Part shown: piece after piece, positions 42,808-51,105 of the stretch
Layout: every line of letters begins with the position of its first letter
How positions within the stretch are numbered: position 1 is the stretch's first letter
DNA from: Thermoproteota archaeon
GTDB taxonomy: Archaea; Thermoproteota; Methanomethylicia; Culexarchaeales; B10-G16
Length of the DNA: 64,000 nt
Direction: 5' to 3'
Assembly: GCA_003649185.1 (NCBI GenBank)
Contig: QMRB01000001.1
Coordinates: 1-64,000, forward strand
Program-made: the position numbers and the translations under genes
The notes under the pieces: generated by a model
What the model saw: the letters and a program-made list of their open reading frames with translations, nothing else
Database searches by the model: none
What the model was told of the DNA's origin: nothing

Positions 42808-45609
42808 ATGAAAAAGCATTATGCCATAATTTTTTTAGCAATATTCATATTGATTTTAATGAACTTTTCAAGTGTTCAGGCAGCCTCATCGAAGAGAAAG
42901 TTCAATGTAAAAGTGAACCTAAAGGAAGAGAATGGAGAATTCATATCTAACGCCATTATAATAATATTGGAGAAGACTGAGGGAAGATATGTCACATATG
43001 ATAAAGTTAGAGTTGAGAATGGAAGTATAACTTTGCAGATGGCTGAAGGAGAATATAGAATATATGCCGAGGCGGATTTGAACAGTACACCTGGATATGA
43101 CTATGCTATAAGTTATATAGATATAGAAGTTGAAAGCGATGAAACAGTAAATATAACTTTGATTAAGGGAGCAACCATACAAATATTGGGTGAAGCGTTA
43201 AATCCGGAGGCTGAAGAACCAGCTAAATACATAGGCTATACTGTGGAGAATGTTAGCAAGATAGGGGAGACGAGAATTCTAAACAGGTTTGGATCAGGCT
43301 TGGAGCATGCAGCACCTCTTGAATTAACAGAGAACATAATAATTATACCGGCAAACATGAAGTTGAATATTACATGTAGAGCACAGTACCTTGTGGGAAG
43401 AGAGGTAAAAGAGGAAGAATATAAACTAATGGGAATAAAGCTTCAAGCTGGAGAATTAGTGAAAATAAGATTACAGGAGATAACTCTTAGAAAAAGTATA
43501 CAGGATATGTGGTCGAAGTTGAATAGTACGATTATGAAATTGGAGGCTGCTGAAAGAGATGGATTCTACCTGGCAATATACAAGCCTAAAATGAGCATGG
43601 TGCATGAGTTGATTTGTAAGGCTGAAGAAGAGTTGAATGCAAAAAGCTATGATGCATGTTACGCTGATCTAAAGGAGGCTGCGATGATCATAAATCATGT
43701 AAATCGAGAAATAACCCAACTGTATTTAGATGCTGCAAGCTCCACGCTTTCCATAACAATATTTCTAGCTGTTACGGCAGCAATGATCGCAGGCTTCCTC
43801 TTCGAGAAGGGAAGGGATAAAACTTTAACGGCAATAGCAATTTACATTCCATTAATATACATATTCCAGAATTTATATCCGGGATTTAGAGCAGTTAACT
43901 ATGAGAATTTCATCACATGGTCGACGATATCAATAATATTTGTGATAATCCTGTTTATGATACCTCAAATGTTCAGGGAGACTCCTGGAAGACTTCCATT
44001 ATGGAGTGCTATAGCAGCGATCTTCTCAATAGCCAAGAGAAATTTGAGGAGGAGGAAGCTGAGAACCACTCTAACATTGATATCAATACTTATAATTACA
44101 GGGGGATTTGTGGCTTTAACCTCTGTTTCAAGTGAAGAAGGATTAACGATAAAAACATATCCGAACAATTCGGGGATCATCGGCTTAACTATTAGAAGAA
44201 TACTTCCCCAAGGAAGTAAACAGCCATTTATAGCACTTCCCAACAATATTATCGAAAAATATCATATAGAAGAAAAGTCTGAATGGTATTCATTTAAAAT
44301 GGAGAGCATTCCAAGACTCTCACCCATCGATATGGCGTTAAACCCGTTGAAAGCTGAAAACAAGATTCAGATTTTCGGAGCATTCGCCCTATCAAATAGT
44401 GGAGATCCATTGATGGTTAAGATTAACGAGAAGATAATTGAAGGAAAAATGCCTGAAAAAAGTGGAGAAATAGCGGTTACTGAGGCCATGGCGAATGCAT
44501 TGAACATCCATGTTGGAGGAAGAATACTTCTAATTAAAAGTGGAAGAACCTTTAAAATTACAGGAATACTTTCTAACAGTATACTTGCAGTAGTTGACTA
44601 TGATGGCAGAGCATTGACACCTGAAAAGATGATAATAGCTGGAGAGGAGGAGCCTACTATTGAAATAGTGGACTGCAATCCTGAGGAGGTTGTGTTCATT
44701 TCATGGGAGGATGCTGAAAAATTCTCGCTTCTCCCATCTAGACTTTACGTTAGGATTACGGATTCAGCGGAGGGAGCTGCATTATCTAAGAGAATAGCCT
44801 TAACAGGAGACTATATAGTTACATTGTTCCTTCCCGGGAAGACTGTGGAATACCAATATAGAACATATGTGGAGGTAAGAGGAATTGGAGCCATGTTGAC
44901 GCTTGCCATATCCATGTCAAATATAGGGATCGTTATGCTCTCATCGGTTTACGAGAGAAGAAGGGAGGTGGCAGTTCTCTCATCTCTTGGTTTAAATCCA
45001 AGTCACATAACCTTCCTATTCGCATCGGAAGCTCTTATAATCGGTTTAATAGCTGGAGGATTGGGATATCTGCTTGGACTATCATTTTATAGAATAGCGA
45101 AAATATTCAATATGCTTGTCGAAGTATATCCGAAGGTTTCAGCATTCTGGACTATGGCTACAATAGCCATATCGGCGTTGACAGCTGTTATAGGAGCTAT
45201 ACCTGCATTGAAATCTTCAGTCATAGTTACACCGTCAAAACTTATGAAATGGAAAGCAGATGTGAAGCCTAAGAGCCCTGAAGAGCCGTGGCAATTTCTA
45301 ATACCGATAAGATTTTCCGTGGAGGAGGTTGACGATCTAGTCAACTATGTGTTAAATAGTTTGAGAAGGGAGATGGGAGTGGAGAGAATAGAGTTGAAGG
45401 AGAAGTGGAGCATTAGATTTAGATATATGGTTGGAAGGGGAAGTATGGGGGCTTCTGGATCTGTAAACCTTTTAACCATATACTTGGAGAATGGGGAGCC
45501 TAGAATAAGGTTGACGGTGAGAAGTTTCGGTGAACAGCCTGAGAAGCATGCATATGAAACTGCAAAGCTCATTAGAAGTATAATTTTAAGATGGAGAAGT
45601 GCAAGATGA
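42808..45609 (+). CDS. Large FtsX/MacB-like permease without adjacent ATPase
   Basis: A 933-residue membrane protein. A signal-type N-terminus (IIFLAIFILILMNF, AA) leads to an extracellular region (about 30-300) with a carboxypeptidase-regulatory-like fold at the start and helices after it. Three helices follow (about 310-390), then a MacB-like periplasmic domain (about 430-690) and FtsX helices (about 690-820), with a C-terminal soluble domain of about 110 residues. MacB-type permeases work with an ATP-binding subunit, but none is next to this gene. Cargo or role unknown. Confidence 0.75.
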   Translation: MKKHYAIIFLAIFILILMNFSSVQAASSKRKFNVKVNLKEENGEFISNAIIIILEKTEGRYVTYDKVRVENGSITLQMAEGEYRIYAEADLNSTPGYDYAISYIDIEVESDETVNITLIKGATIQILGEALNPEAEEPAKYIGYTVENVSKIGETRILNRFGSGLEHAAPLELTENIIIIPANMKLNITCRAQYLVGREVKEEEYKLMGIKLQAGELVKIRLQEITLRKSIQDMWSKLNSTIMKLEAAERDGFYLAIYKPKMSMVHELICKAEEELNAKSYDACYADLKEAAMIINHVNREITQLYLDAASSTLSITIFLAVTAAMIAGFLFEKGRDKTLTAIAIYIPLIYIFQNLYPGFRAVNYENFITWSTISIIFVIILFMIPQMFRETPGRLPLWSAIAAIFSIAKRNLRRRKLRTTLTLISILIITGGFVALTSVSSEEGLTIKTYPNNSGIIGLTIRRILPQGSKQPFIALPNNIIEKYHIEEKSEWYSFKMESIPRLSPIDMALNPLKAENKIQIFGAFALSNSGDPLMVKINEKIIEGKMPEKSGEIAVTEAMANALNIHVGGRILLIKSGRTFKITGILSNSILAVVDYDGRALTPEKMIIAGEEEPTIEIVDCNPEEVVFISWEDAEKFSLLPSRLYVRITDSAEGAALSKRIALTGDYIVTLFLPGKTVEYQYRTYVEVRGIGAMLTLAISMSNIGIVMLSSVYERRREVAVLSSLGLNPSHITFLFASEALIIGLIAGGLGYLLGLSFYRIAKIFNMLVEVYPKVSAFWTMATIAISALTAVIGAIPALKSSVIVTPSKLMKWKADVKPKSPEEPWQFLIPIRFSVEEVDDLVNYVLNSLRREMGVERIELKEKWSIRFRYMVGRGSMGASGSVNLLTIYLENGEPRIRLTVRSFGEQPEKHAYETAKLIRSIILRWRSAR

Positions 45610-46287
45610 TTCTAAAAGTTCTTCGACTATTTTAACCCCTGCACTTGCACCAAGCCTATCAGCTCCAGCATCTAAAAGTTTTAACGCCTGCTCTAAACTT
45701 CTAATTCCCCCTGCAGCTTTAATTTTCAGTTTTTCACCTACAATTCTCCGTATCAGCTTTACATCGTGAACTGTGGCTCCAGCAGGGCCGAAACCCGTCG
45801 AAGTCTTCACGAAGTCGGCTCCAGCATTCATGACAAGTCTACAGGCAATATCTTTCTCTTCATCCGTTAAATAACATGTTTCAATTATCACCTTAACGAT
45901 TATCTTCGATGAAAAGTTTTTAGCTGCCTTTACAACCGCCTTTATGTCATCTTCCACGAAGCCATATTCTCCAGATTTGAAGGCGCCTATATTCATAACC
46001 ATGTCTATTTCTCTTGCACCCATAGTCAATGCTTTATAAGCCTCTAAAACCTTTACATCTGTTAATTGGAAGCCGAGGGGAAATCCTACAACTGTTCCAA
46101 CTTTCACTTCACTGTTCTTCAAAGCTTCAACCGCAGTTTTAACATATGATGGAGATACAATTACACATCCAAAACCATATTTTACAGAATCTCTGCACAG
46201 TGAGATTACATCACTCCTCTTGGCTGTGGGTTTTAGAAGAGTTAAATCTATAATTCTGGCAAGTTCATCCGCCCTCAAAGCCACCAC
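45586..46287 (-). CDS. deoC: Deoxyribose-phosphate aldolase
   Basis: Class I aldolase of 233 residues converting deoxyribose 5-phosphate to glyceraldehyde 3-phosphate and acetaldehyde. Motifs: IDLTLLKPTA near the start, MVMNIGAFKSGEY, KVIIETCYLTDEEK, the Schiff-base lysine in FVKTSTGFGPAGAT, and KAAGGIRSLEQALKLLDAGADRLGAS. The start is ambiguous: GTG 46287 or TTG 46278 with GGTGG upstream. Its 3' end overlaps the convergent FtsX-type gene by 24 nt. Confidence 0.93.
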   Translation of the reverse strand: MVALRADELARIIDLTLLKPTAKRSDVISLCRDSVKYGFGCVIVSPSYVKTAVEALKNSEVKVGTVVGFPLGFQLTDVKVLEAYKALTMGAREIDMVMNIGAFKSGEYGFVEDDIKAVVKAAKNFSSKIIVKVIIETCYLTDEEKDIACRLVMNAGADFVKTSTGFGPAGATVHDVKLIRRIVGEKLKIKAAGGIRSLEQALKLLDAGADRLGASAGVKIVEELLESSCTSPS

Positions 46288-46339
46288 AAATAATAAAGGA
46301 TAAAAGCTTAAAGATAAATTTGATTCTAAGTGACGTGGA

Positions 46340-46849
46340 ATGGGCAGTGAGGGGAAGAAAAAATTAAGAGAAGTTTTAAGCTACATCATTCTAATCATAG
46401 TGGCTTTTGCAGCTACAGAGGCTATTCAAATCGCTGCGAGAAGCATCCTAAACGTGGATACACCTTTCGTCGTTGTAGCCTCTGGAAGCATGAAGCCTAC
46501 ATTGAACGTTGGAGACCTGCTGATAATTGGAGGGATAAATTCATCGAATCTAAAAGTTGGAGACATAATAATATTTAGACCGCCAAAACCATATTGGAAT
46601 GGCGTTCCATGGGTTCATAGAATAATAATTATTCAACATAAAGATGGCAATGTCATTATAAAGACTAAGGGTGATGCTAACACTTATCCCGACCCCTTCT
46701 GGCTTACAGGTGAAAATGTTATTGGAAAAGTTATAGGCAGAATACCTTATATTGGAATGTTAAGTTTAGCTTTGAAAAATTGGACTATTCCAACGGTGAT
46801 AATTATAATAATTTTGGCAATTATAATTTTCATGTCTATGAGAGAATGA
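46340..46849 (+). CDS. Signal peptidase I (archaeal/ER type)
   Basis: Membrane protease of 169 residues that removes signal peptides. One N-terminal helix (about 13-30) is followed by catalytic Ser in VASGSMKPTLNVGD, histidine in PWVHRIII instead of the bacterial lysine, aspartates in KGDANTYPDPFWL, and a C-terminal helix (about 145-165). The Ser-His-Asp set is characteristic of the archaeal/SPC21 type. It is divergent from deoC with only a 52-nt spacer. Confidence 0.93.
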   Translation: MGSEGKKKLREVLSYIILIIVAFAATEAIQIAARSILNVDTPFVVVASGSMKPTLNVGDLLIIGGINSSNLKVGDIIIFRPPKPYWNGVPWVHRIIIIQHKDGNVIIKTKGDANTYPDPFWLTGENVIGKVIGRIPYIGMLSLALKNWTIPTVIIIIILAIIIFMSMRE

Positions 46850-46856
46850 GAAACAC

Positions 46857-46870
46857 TATATTAATATAAA
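46857..46870 (+). promoter_or_regulatory. TATA-like promoter of the tbp gene
   Basis: AT-rich CTATATTAATATAA, about 40 nt before the TBP start, is a candidate TATA box giving a start near 46888 and a short leader with GGAGGT at 46892-46897. A second AT block (TATTTAAATAG, 46876-46886) sits downstream and could be an autoregulatory TBP site or an alternative TATA box. Confidence 0.4.
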
Positions 46871-46903
46871 AAGGCTATTTAAATAGTATTTGGAGGTAAA
46901 TAG

Positions 46904-47464
46904 ATGGGCAACCCCTCTGTAAGAATTGAAAATGTAGTTGCATCCGTAGTTCTAGATCAATATATCGATTTGGAAGCTATAACAAGAAATATTCCCACAG
47001 TAGATTATAATCCAGACCAGTTTCCAGGATTAGTATTCAGATTGAACAGACCTAAAACTGCAACATTGATCTTCAGTTCAGGGAAAATGGTATGTACCGG
47101 AGCTAAATCCGAGAAAGATGTCAAAAGAGCCATAAAAAAGATCATTTCAACACTTAAAAGCAAGGGAATTGTAGTTGTAGGTAAACCTAAAATAACAATT
47201 CAGAATATCGTGGCATCTGCAAATCTGAAGGCAGGGGTAAACCTCGAGAAAGCAGCTATGCTCCTGGAAAACGTCATGTATGAACCTGAACAGTTTCCAG
47301 GTCTAATTTACAGGATGAATGAACCGAAAGTTGTCTTACTTCTCTTCAGTTCAGGGAAAATGGTATGTACTGGAGCTAAGAGAGAAGAAGAAGTATATGT
47401 GGCGGTCAAAAAGATAAATGAAAAGCTGAGAGAAATGGGACTGTTATATGAGGAGGGAGATTAA
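46904..47464 (+). CDS. tbp: TATA-box-binding protein
   Basis: General transcription factor of 186 residues built of two imperfect repeats (about 1-90 and 91-180). Each has IENVVAS or IQNIVAS, the P-x-QFPGL motif and the [12 protein letters not shown] strand. It bends promoter DNA and recruits TFB and RNA polymerase. The acidic tail is short (YEEGD). GGAGGT precedes the ATG by 6 nt. Its stop shares the four bases TTAA with the convergent pyrE stop. Confidence 0.97.
   Translation: MGNPSVRIENVVASVVLDQYIDLEAITRNIPTVDYNPDQFPGLVFRLNRPKTATLIFSSGKMVCTGAKSEKDVKRAIKKIISTLKSKGIVVVGKPKITIQNIVASANLKAGVNLEKAAMLLENVMYEPEQFPGLIYRMNEPKVVLLLFSSGKMVCTGAKREEEVYVAVKKINEKLREMGLLYEEGD
47071..47106 (+). repeat. Intragenic repeat in tbp, copy 1
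   Basis: This 36-nt segment, beginning CTTCAGTTCAGGGAAAATGG, encodes the [11 protein letters not shown] strand of the first TBP half. It differs by only one base (C/T at 47098) from the matching segment 47344-47379 in the second half, much closer than the two halves are elsewhere. Confidence 0.8.
47344..47379 (+). repeat. Intragenic repeat in tbp, copy 2
   Basis: Second copy of the 36-nt segment at 47071, 35 of 36 bases identical, in the same position of the second TBP repeat. Near-identical synonymous codons suggest past exchange between the two halves or strong codon constraint. Confidence 0.8.
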
Positions 47465-48093
47465 AGCTCCACTCCAATTATTTTATTATAACATTCCTTG
47501 GAAATTAAACCCTCATTGAATAATAGTTTAGCTGCAGATGAAATTTTAACCAAACTGTATAATTGAATTCCTCTAGACTTTAAATTCTCCTCAGCTCCCT
47601 GCTCCCGATCTACAAGTACAACTCCTCCAACCACCACTCCACCATGATTTATGACTGATTCAGCCGTCAACAGTAGACTGATACCGGTGGTTGCCACATC
47701 ATCTACAAGGATTACCCGCTCACCCTTCAATAGAACACCCTCCACAAGTTTTCCTCTACCATGTAAACGTTCAGAACGTTTTCTAACATAGATGAGCGGT
47801 TTCTTCAGCTTATATGCTATAAGTGTAGCGAAAGGTATACCTGCAGTGGGGACGCCAGCAATCTTATCGAAACTTCCAATCTCATTTGAGATCATCTGAG
47901 CATATGCATCACATATTTTGTCGAAGTCCAATGGATATGACGGTATCACTCTGAGATCTATGTAGTATGGGCTTTTCATTCCAGAGGTTAAGGTGAATTC
48001 ACCTATCAGTATAGCTTTTCTACGGTAGAGGATTCTGACAACCTCTTCCGCAAGAAGCTTCTTCTTAACTTTCCAGTCCAATAAAACCCGCAT
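47461..48093 (-). CDS. pyrE: Orotate phosphoribosyltransferase
   Basis: Pyrimidine synthesis enzyme joining orotate to PRPP. The 210-residue protein has the type I PRTase fold with [18 protein letters not shown], the [16 protein letters not shown] loop, [13 protein letters not shown], and the PRPP motif [13 protein letters not shown]. Length is normal for the archaeal enzyme. No other pyr genes are adjacent. It converges on tbp with overlapping stop codons. Confidence 0.93.
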   Translation of the reverse strand: MRVLLDWKVKKKLLAEEVVRILYRRKAILIGEFTLTSGMKSPYYIDLRVIPSYPLDFDKICDAYAQMISNEIGSFDKIAGVPTAGIPFATLIAYKLKKPLIYVRKRSERLHGRGKLVEGVLLKGERVILVDDVATTGISLLLTAESVINHGGVVVGGVVLVDREQGAEENLKSRGIQLYSLVKISSAAKLLFNEGLISKECYNKIIGVEL

Positions 48094-48135
48094 ATATACC
48101 AGAGAAAAATGATTTTTAAATTTTTCCTGAAACCT

Positions 48136-49209
48136 TTAGATAAGCGATGGGAAGAAGGTGACGAAGGTTAAAGCTATAATTGTGGGAAGTGCAATTAATC
48201 CGAAAATCTTTCTACTCATACTTAGAGGGGAGACATCGTCGAGGGGTCCGGGATGTCTGCGATAGGAGAGCATTGCCAAAGCCAATATAGCCATGAAGAA
48301 GAAGCCGGTTATGAAGAGGATGAATATGGCAATATACGAGATCAACTTATGTTTTTTCTCACCGAATATTGCTCTGGAAACATGTCCGCCGTCAAGTTGA
48401 GCTATAGGCATAATGTTGAGAAAGGTGAGAAGGAAACCTATCCAACCTGCAAAGGCCACTGGATGTAAAAGTAGAATACTGTTGGGAGGCATGGGTTTGA
48501 AGATTGAAACGATAAAATCGAATATGATAGGTGTTGGAAGATAGCTGCCTATTGGAATGGAGTATGGTGGAAGAACATATGACAATTTCACTCCCAGTAT
48601 GGTGACGAAGATTGAGGCGAAGAATCCGAATATTGGACCGCTCAACCCCACATCGAATAGCTGATCTCTATTGACTACAGGAGATTCTTGAATTATAACG
48701 GCCCCCATTGTTCCACCTATCTGCGGTGGACCTGGAATAAAATAGGGTAGAGTAGATTCAACGCCATGATAGATGCAGAGAACTTTGTGGCCGAGCTCGT
48801 GGAGACCGGCAACCATCATAAAGCAGAAAACGTATAGAAAAACGTTCAGCCAGATATTTCTATGCGGATCCACAAGATCTAGAGCTGGACTTGAAAGCTG
48901 AAGCCATCCACTATAAATGATCGTTAGAAGCGTTGCAATGAAGAGAATCCAGAAGATGAGCGGATTTCTCTTCCGCTTAGAAGGATATCGCACCACTTTA
49001 AGAACAATTTCACCTTTAACCCTTCTTAGAACAGGTAGATAATTATACTTGCGAAGCTCCCAATACAATTTTAAGAAGGACTTCTTTGTCTCCGCATCTG
49101 GATCCAATATGAAAGTTGGAATATTAAATTGGATGAAGGAATCTTTTAGGGGGAAATATCTGCTGACCAAATTTTCCAGCCACAGGAAATCTGCGACAGG
49201 CTCTGACAT
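48136..49209 (-). CDS. Site-2 protease family (M50) membrane metalloprotease
   Basis: A 357-residue membrane protein. A soluble N-terminal region (to about residue 85) is followed by roughly six membrane helices carrying the zinc motif HELGHK and the second-site LDGGHVSRAIFG. Such proteases cut transmembrane anti-sigma or regulatory proteins. The substrate is unknown. The ATG at 49209 is chosen over the TTG at 49218. Confidence 0.9.
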   Translation of the reverse strand: MSEPVADFLWLENLVSRYFPLKDSFIQFNIPTFILDPDAETKKSFLKLYWELRKYNYLPVLRRVKGEIVLKVVRYPSKRKRNPLIFWILFIATLLTIIYSGWLQLSSPALDLVDPHRNIWLNVFLYVFCFMMVAGLHELGHKVLCIYHGVESTLPYFIPGPPQIGGTMGAVIIQESPVVNRDQLFDVGLSGPIFGFFASIFVTILGVKLSYVLPPYSIPIGSYLPTPIIFDFIVSIFKPMPPNSILLLHPVAFAGWIGFLLTFLNIMPIAQLDGGHVSRAIFGEKKHKLISYIAIFILFITGFFFMAILALAMLSYRRHPGPLDDVSPLSMSRKIFGLIALPTIIALTFVTFFPSLI

Positions 49210-49278
49210 AGAATCCAACTCTATTTACAATTTAAAAGCAAAGCTAAAAATATTTCTCCAATAATATTGTAAAAAGTG

Positions 49279-49767
49279 ATGGTAATGCTTAAGAAAAGGG
49301 GAGAATTCAAGGTAAGAGAGTTTAGGACCACCGATTTGGAGAGAGTTATCTGGATCAACGAGACATGTCTTCCAGAGAATTATACGCCATCCTTCTATCT
49401 TCAACATCACTTCGAACATCCAAAAGCCTTTCTGGTTGCTGAAGTAAATGGAGAAGTAGTTGGATATGTAATGTGTAGAATAGAGCTTGGACTTTCAAAT
49501 ATAAAGTTTGGACTTGCAAGGAAAGGCCACATAATTTCCATTGCAGTTTTACCTGAATATAGAAGGAGGGGTATAGGTGAAACTTTGATGAGGAAGGCTA
49601 TGGAAGCCATGCGGAAATATGGTGCAACTGAATATTATTTAGAAGTGAGAGTAAGCAACATCCCTGCAATAAATCTATATAGAAAGCTGAATTATAAAAT
49701 AGTTAAGAGAATTCCAGGATACTATTTAGATGGTGAAGATGCCTATGTGATGGCTAGACCAAGCTGA
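49279..49767 (+). CDS. RimI/Ard1-type N-acetyltransferase
   Basis: GNAT enzyme of 162 residues. The acetyl-CoA loop ISIAVLPEYRRRGIGETLM and the C-terminal YLEVRVSNIPAINLYRKLNYKIVKRIPGYYLDGEDAYVM match archaeal Ard1-type enzymes that acetylate protein N-termini. ATG 49279 or 49285 could be the start. It lies divergent to the site-2 protease gene and convergent to pcp. Confidence 0.9.
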   Translation: MVMLKKRGEFKVREFRTTDLERVIWINETCLPENYTPSFYLQHHFEHPKAFLVAEVNGEVVGYVMCRIELGLSNIKFGLARKGHIISIAVLPEYRRRGIGETLMRKAMEAMRKYGATEYYLEVRVSNIPAINLYRKLNYKIVKRIPGYYLDGEDAYVMARPS

Positions 49768-49783
49768 ATTAAATTTAAAATAT

Positions 49784-50407
49784 TTAGAGATTCTCCAGAG
49801 AAGTTTTAACGATAATTTTGACCGCTTCAACCAGCATGGTGAATGGTAGACTTGGAGGAGGAAAACGAACCGTTTTTCCTGCAACCTGCCTTGACGTGTA
49901 GGGTAGATGGATAAATCCAGCCTTCACATTCCATCCATTTATATGGATGAAATGCAGAGTTCTATACATGACATAATTGCAGAGAAATGTGCCTGCACTG
50001 TTGGATATGGCTGATGGAATTCCTGTATTGCGTAAAGCTTCCACAATTCTTCTAATGGGAAGAGTGGAGAAGTAGGCTGCAGGACCATTTGGAACTATAG
50101 GTTCATCAATCGCTCTGTATCCATCGTTGTCTGGGCCGCCGTCCATTATATTTATGGCAACCCTTTCAACTCTAATATGGGCTGTCCTAGGAGCTAAGCC
50201 AAGATTCAATATTACTGATGGATTAGAATCTGAAATGTTGCTCTCCAAAATTTCTCCAACCCTTTTGAAGGATACTGGAAGTTTAACTCCTAAAATTTTA
50301 TGGCCATTCAAAATTTCACCGTTCATCTTCTCAGCTATTTCACCTGAAGGATTATAGTCTTCTCCACCGTAGGGTTCGAAACCAGTGATTAAAATGTTCA
50401 TAGACAT
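49784..50407 (-). CDS. pcp: Pyroglutamyl-peptidase I
   Basis: Cysteine peptidase of 207 residues removing N-terminal pyroglutamate. The start ILITGFEPYGGEDYNPS, the glutamate region RVERVAINIMD, and the catalytic cysteine in GTFLCNYVMYRTLH with the final histidine in FIHLPY are all family hallmarks. Length is typical. The gene has short intergenic spaces on both sides. Confidence 0.94.
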   Translation of the reverse strand: MSMNILITGFEPYGGEDYNPSGEIAEKMNGEILNGHKILGVKLPVSFKRVGEILESNISDSNPSVILNLGLAPRTAHIRVERVAINIMDGGPDNDGYRAIDEPIVPNGPAAYFSTLPIRRIVEALRNTGIPSAISNSAGTFLCNYVMYRTLHFIHINGWNVKAGFIHLPYTSRQVAGKTVRFPPPSLPFTMLVEAVKIIVKTSLENL

Positions 50408-50467
50408 CGTAAAATACTTTTAATAGTTAAAAGTAATAAAGTTTGGCATTATGGATGGTGTCAATCT

Positions 50468-51046
50468 ATGATAACTAGGAAGATAACTTATTTTGAAAGA
50501 TGTGGAAGGAGAAATACCGAGGAAACTTTGAGACTGGCTAAGGAAAGGGCAGATGAACTTGGAGTAAGGGATGTTGTTGTAGCTTCCACAACCGGTGAAA
50601 CCGGTGTGAAAGCATGTGAAATCTTTAAGGGATTTAACGTTGTGGTGGTTACCCATTCAGTGGGATTTAGAAGTCCAGGCATAAATGAATTTGAAGAGGA
50701 GAATAGGAGAAGAATATTAGAGATGGGTGGAAGAATATTTACAGGAACACATGCTTTAAGCGCAGTGGAGCGAAGCGTTAGAAGACAGTTATCAACGTGG
50801 CTTCCACTGGAACTTATGGCGAACACTCTTAGAATATTTGGAGAGGGAATTAAAGTGGCTGTGGAGATAGCGGTGATGGCTGCAGATGCAGGGCTCATAC
50901 CGATAGACGGAGAAGTTATAGCAATCGGGGGAACTGGAAGAGGAGCCGATACCGCAGTGGTTTTGAAGCCGGCTCACAGCACAAACTTCTTCGATCTTGA
51001 GATAAGGGAGATTATATGTAAGCCCAGAAGGATAATTAGAAGTTGA
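50468..51046 (+). CDS. Pyruvate kinase alpha/beta-domain-like protein (COG1751)
   Basis: A 192-residue soluble protein resembling the C-terminal regulatory domain of pyruvate kinase standing alone. Segments: TLRLAKERADELGVRDVVVASTTGETG, VVVVTHSVGF, TGTHALSAVERS and VIAIGGTGRGADTAVVLKP. The family is common in archaea and its function is unknown; nucleotide or phosphate-ester binding is plausible by fold. It is divergent from pcp with a short spacer. Confidence 0.8.
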   Translation: MITRKITYFERCGRRNTEETLRLAKERADELGVRDVVVASTTGETGVKACEIFKGFNVVVVTHSVGFRSPGINEFEEENRRRILEMGGRIFTGTHALSAVERSVRRQLSTWLPLELMANTLRIFGEGIKVAVEIAVMAADAGLIPIDGEVIAIGGTGRGADTAVVLKPAHSTNFFDLEIREIICKPRRIIRS

Positions 51047-51105
51047 ACATCCATCAATAAACTTGCGAAGAATTTTAAGAAGTGATTTAAAATGTAGATT
51101 TGATT

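Noticed and set aside
50370-50400. GGGTTCGAAACC resembling a tRNA T-loop
   Set aside because: It codes GFEPYGGE at the start of pyroglutamyl-peptidase; no cloverleaf can be drawn around it.
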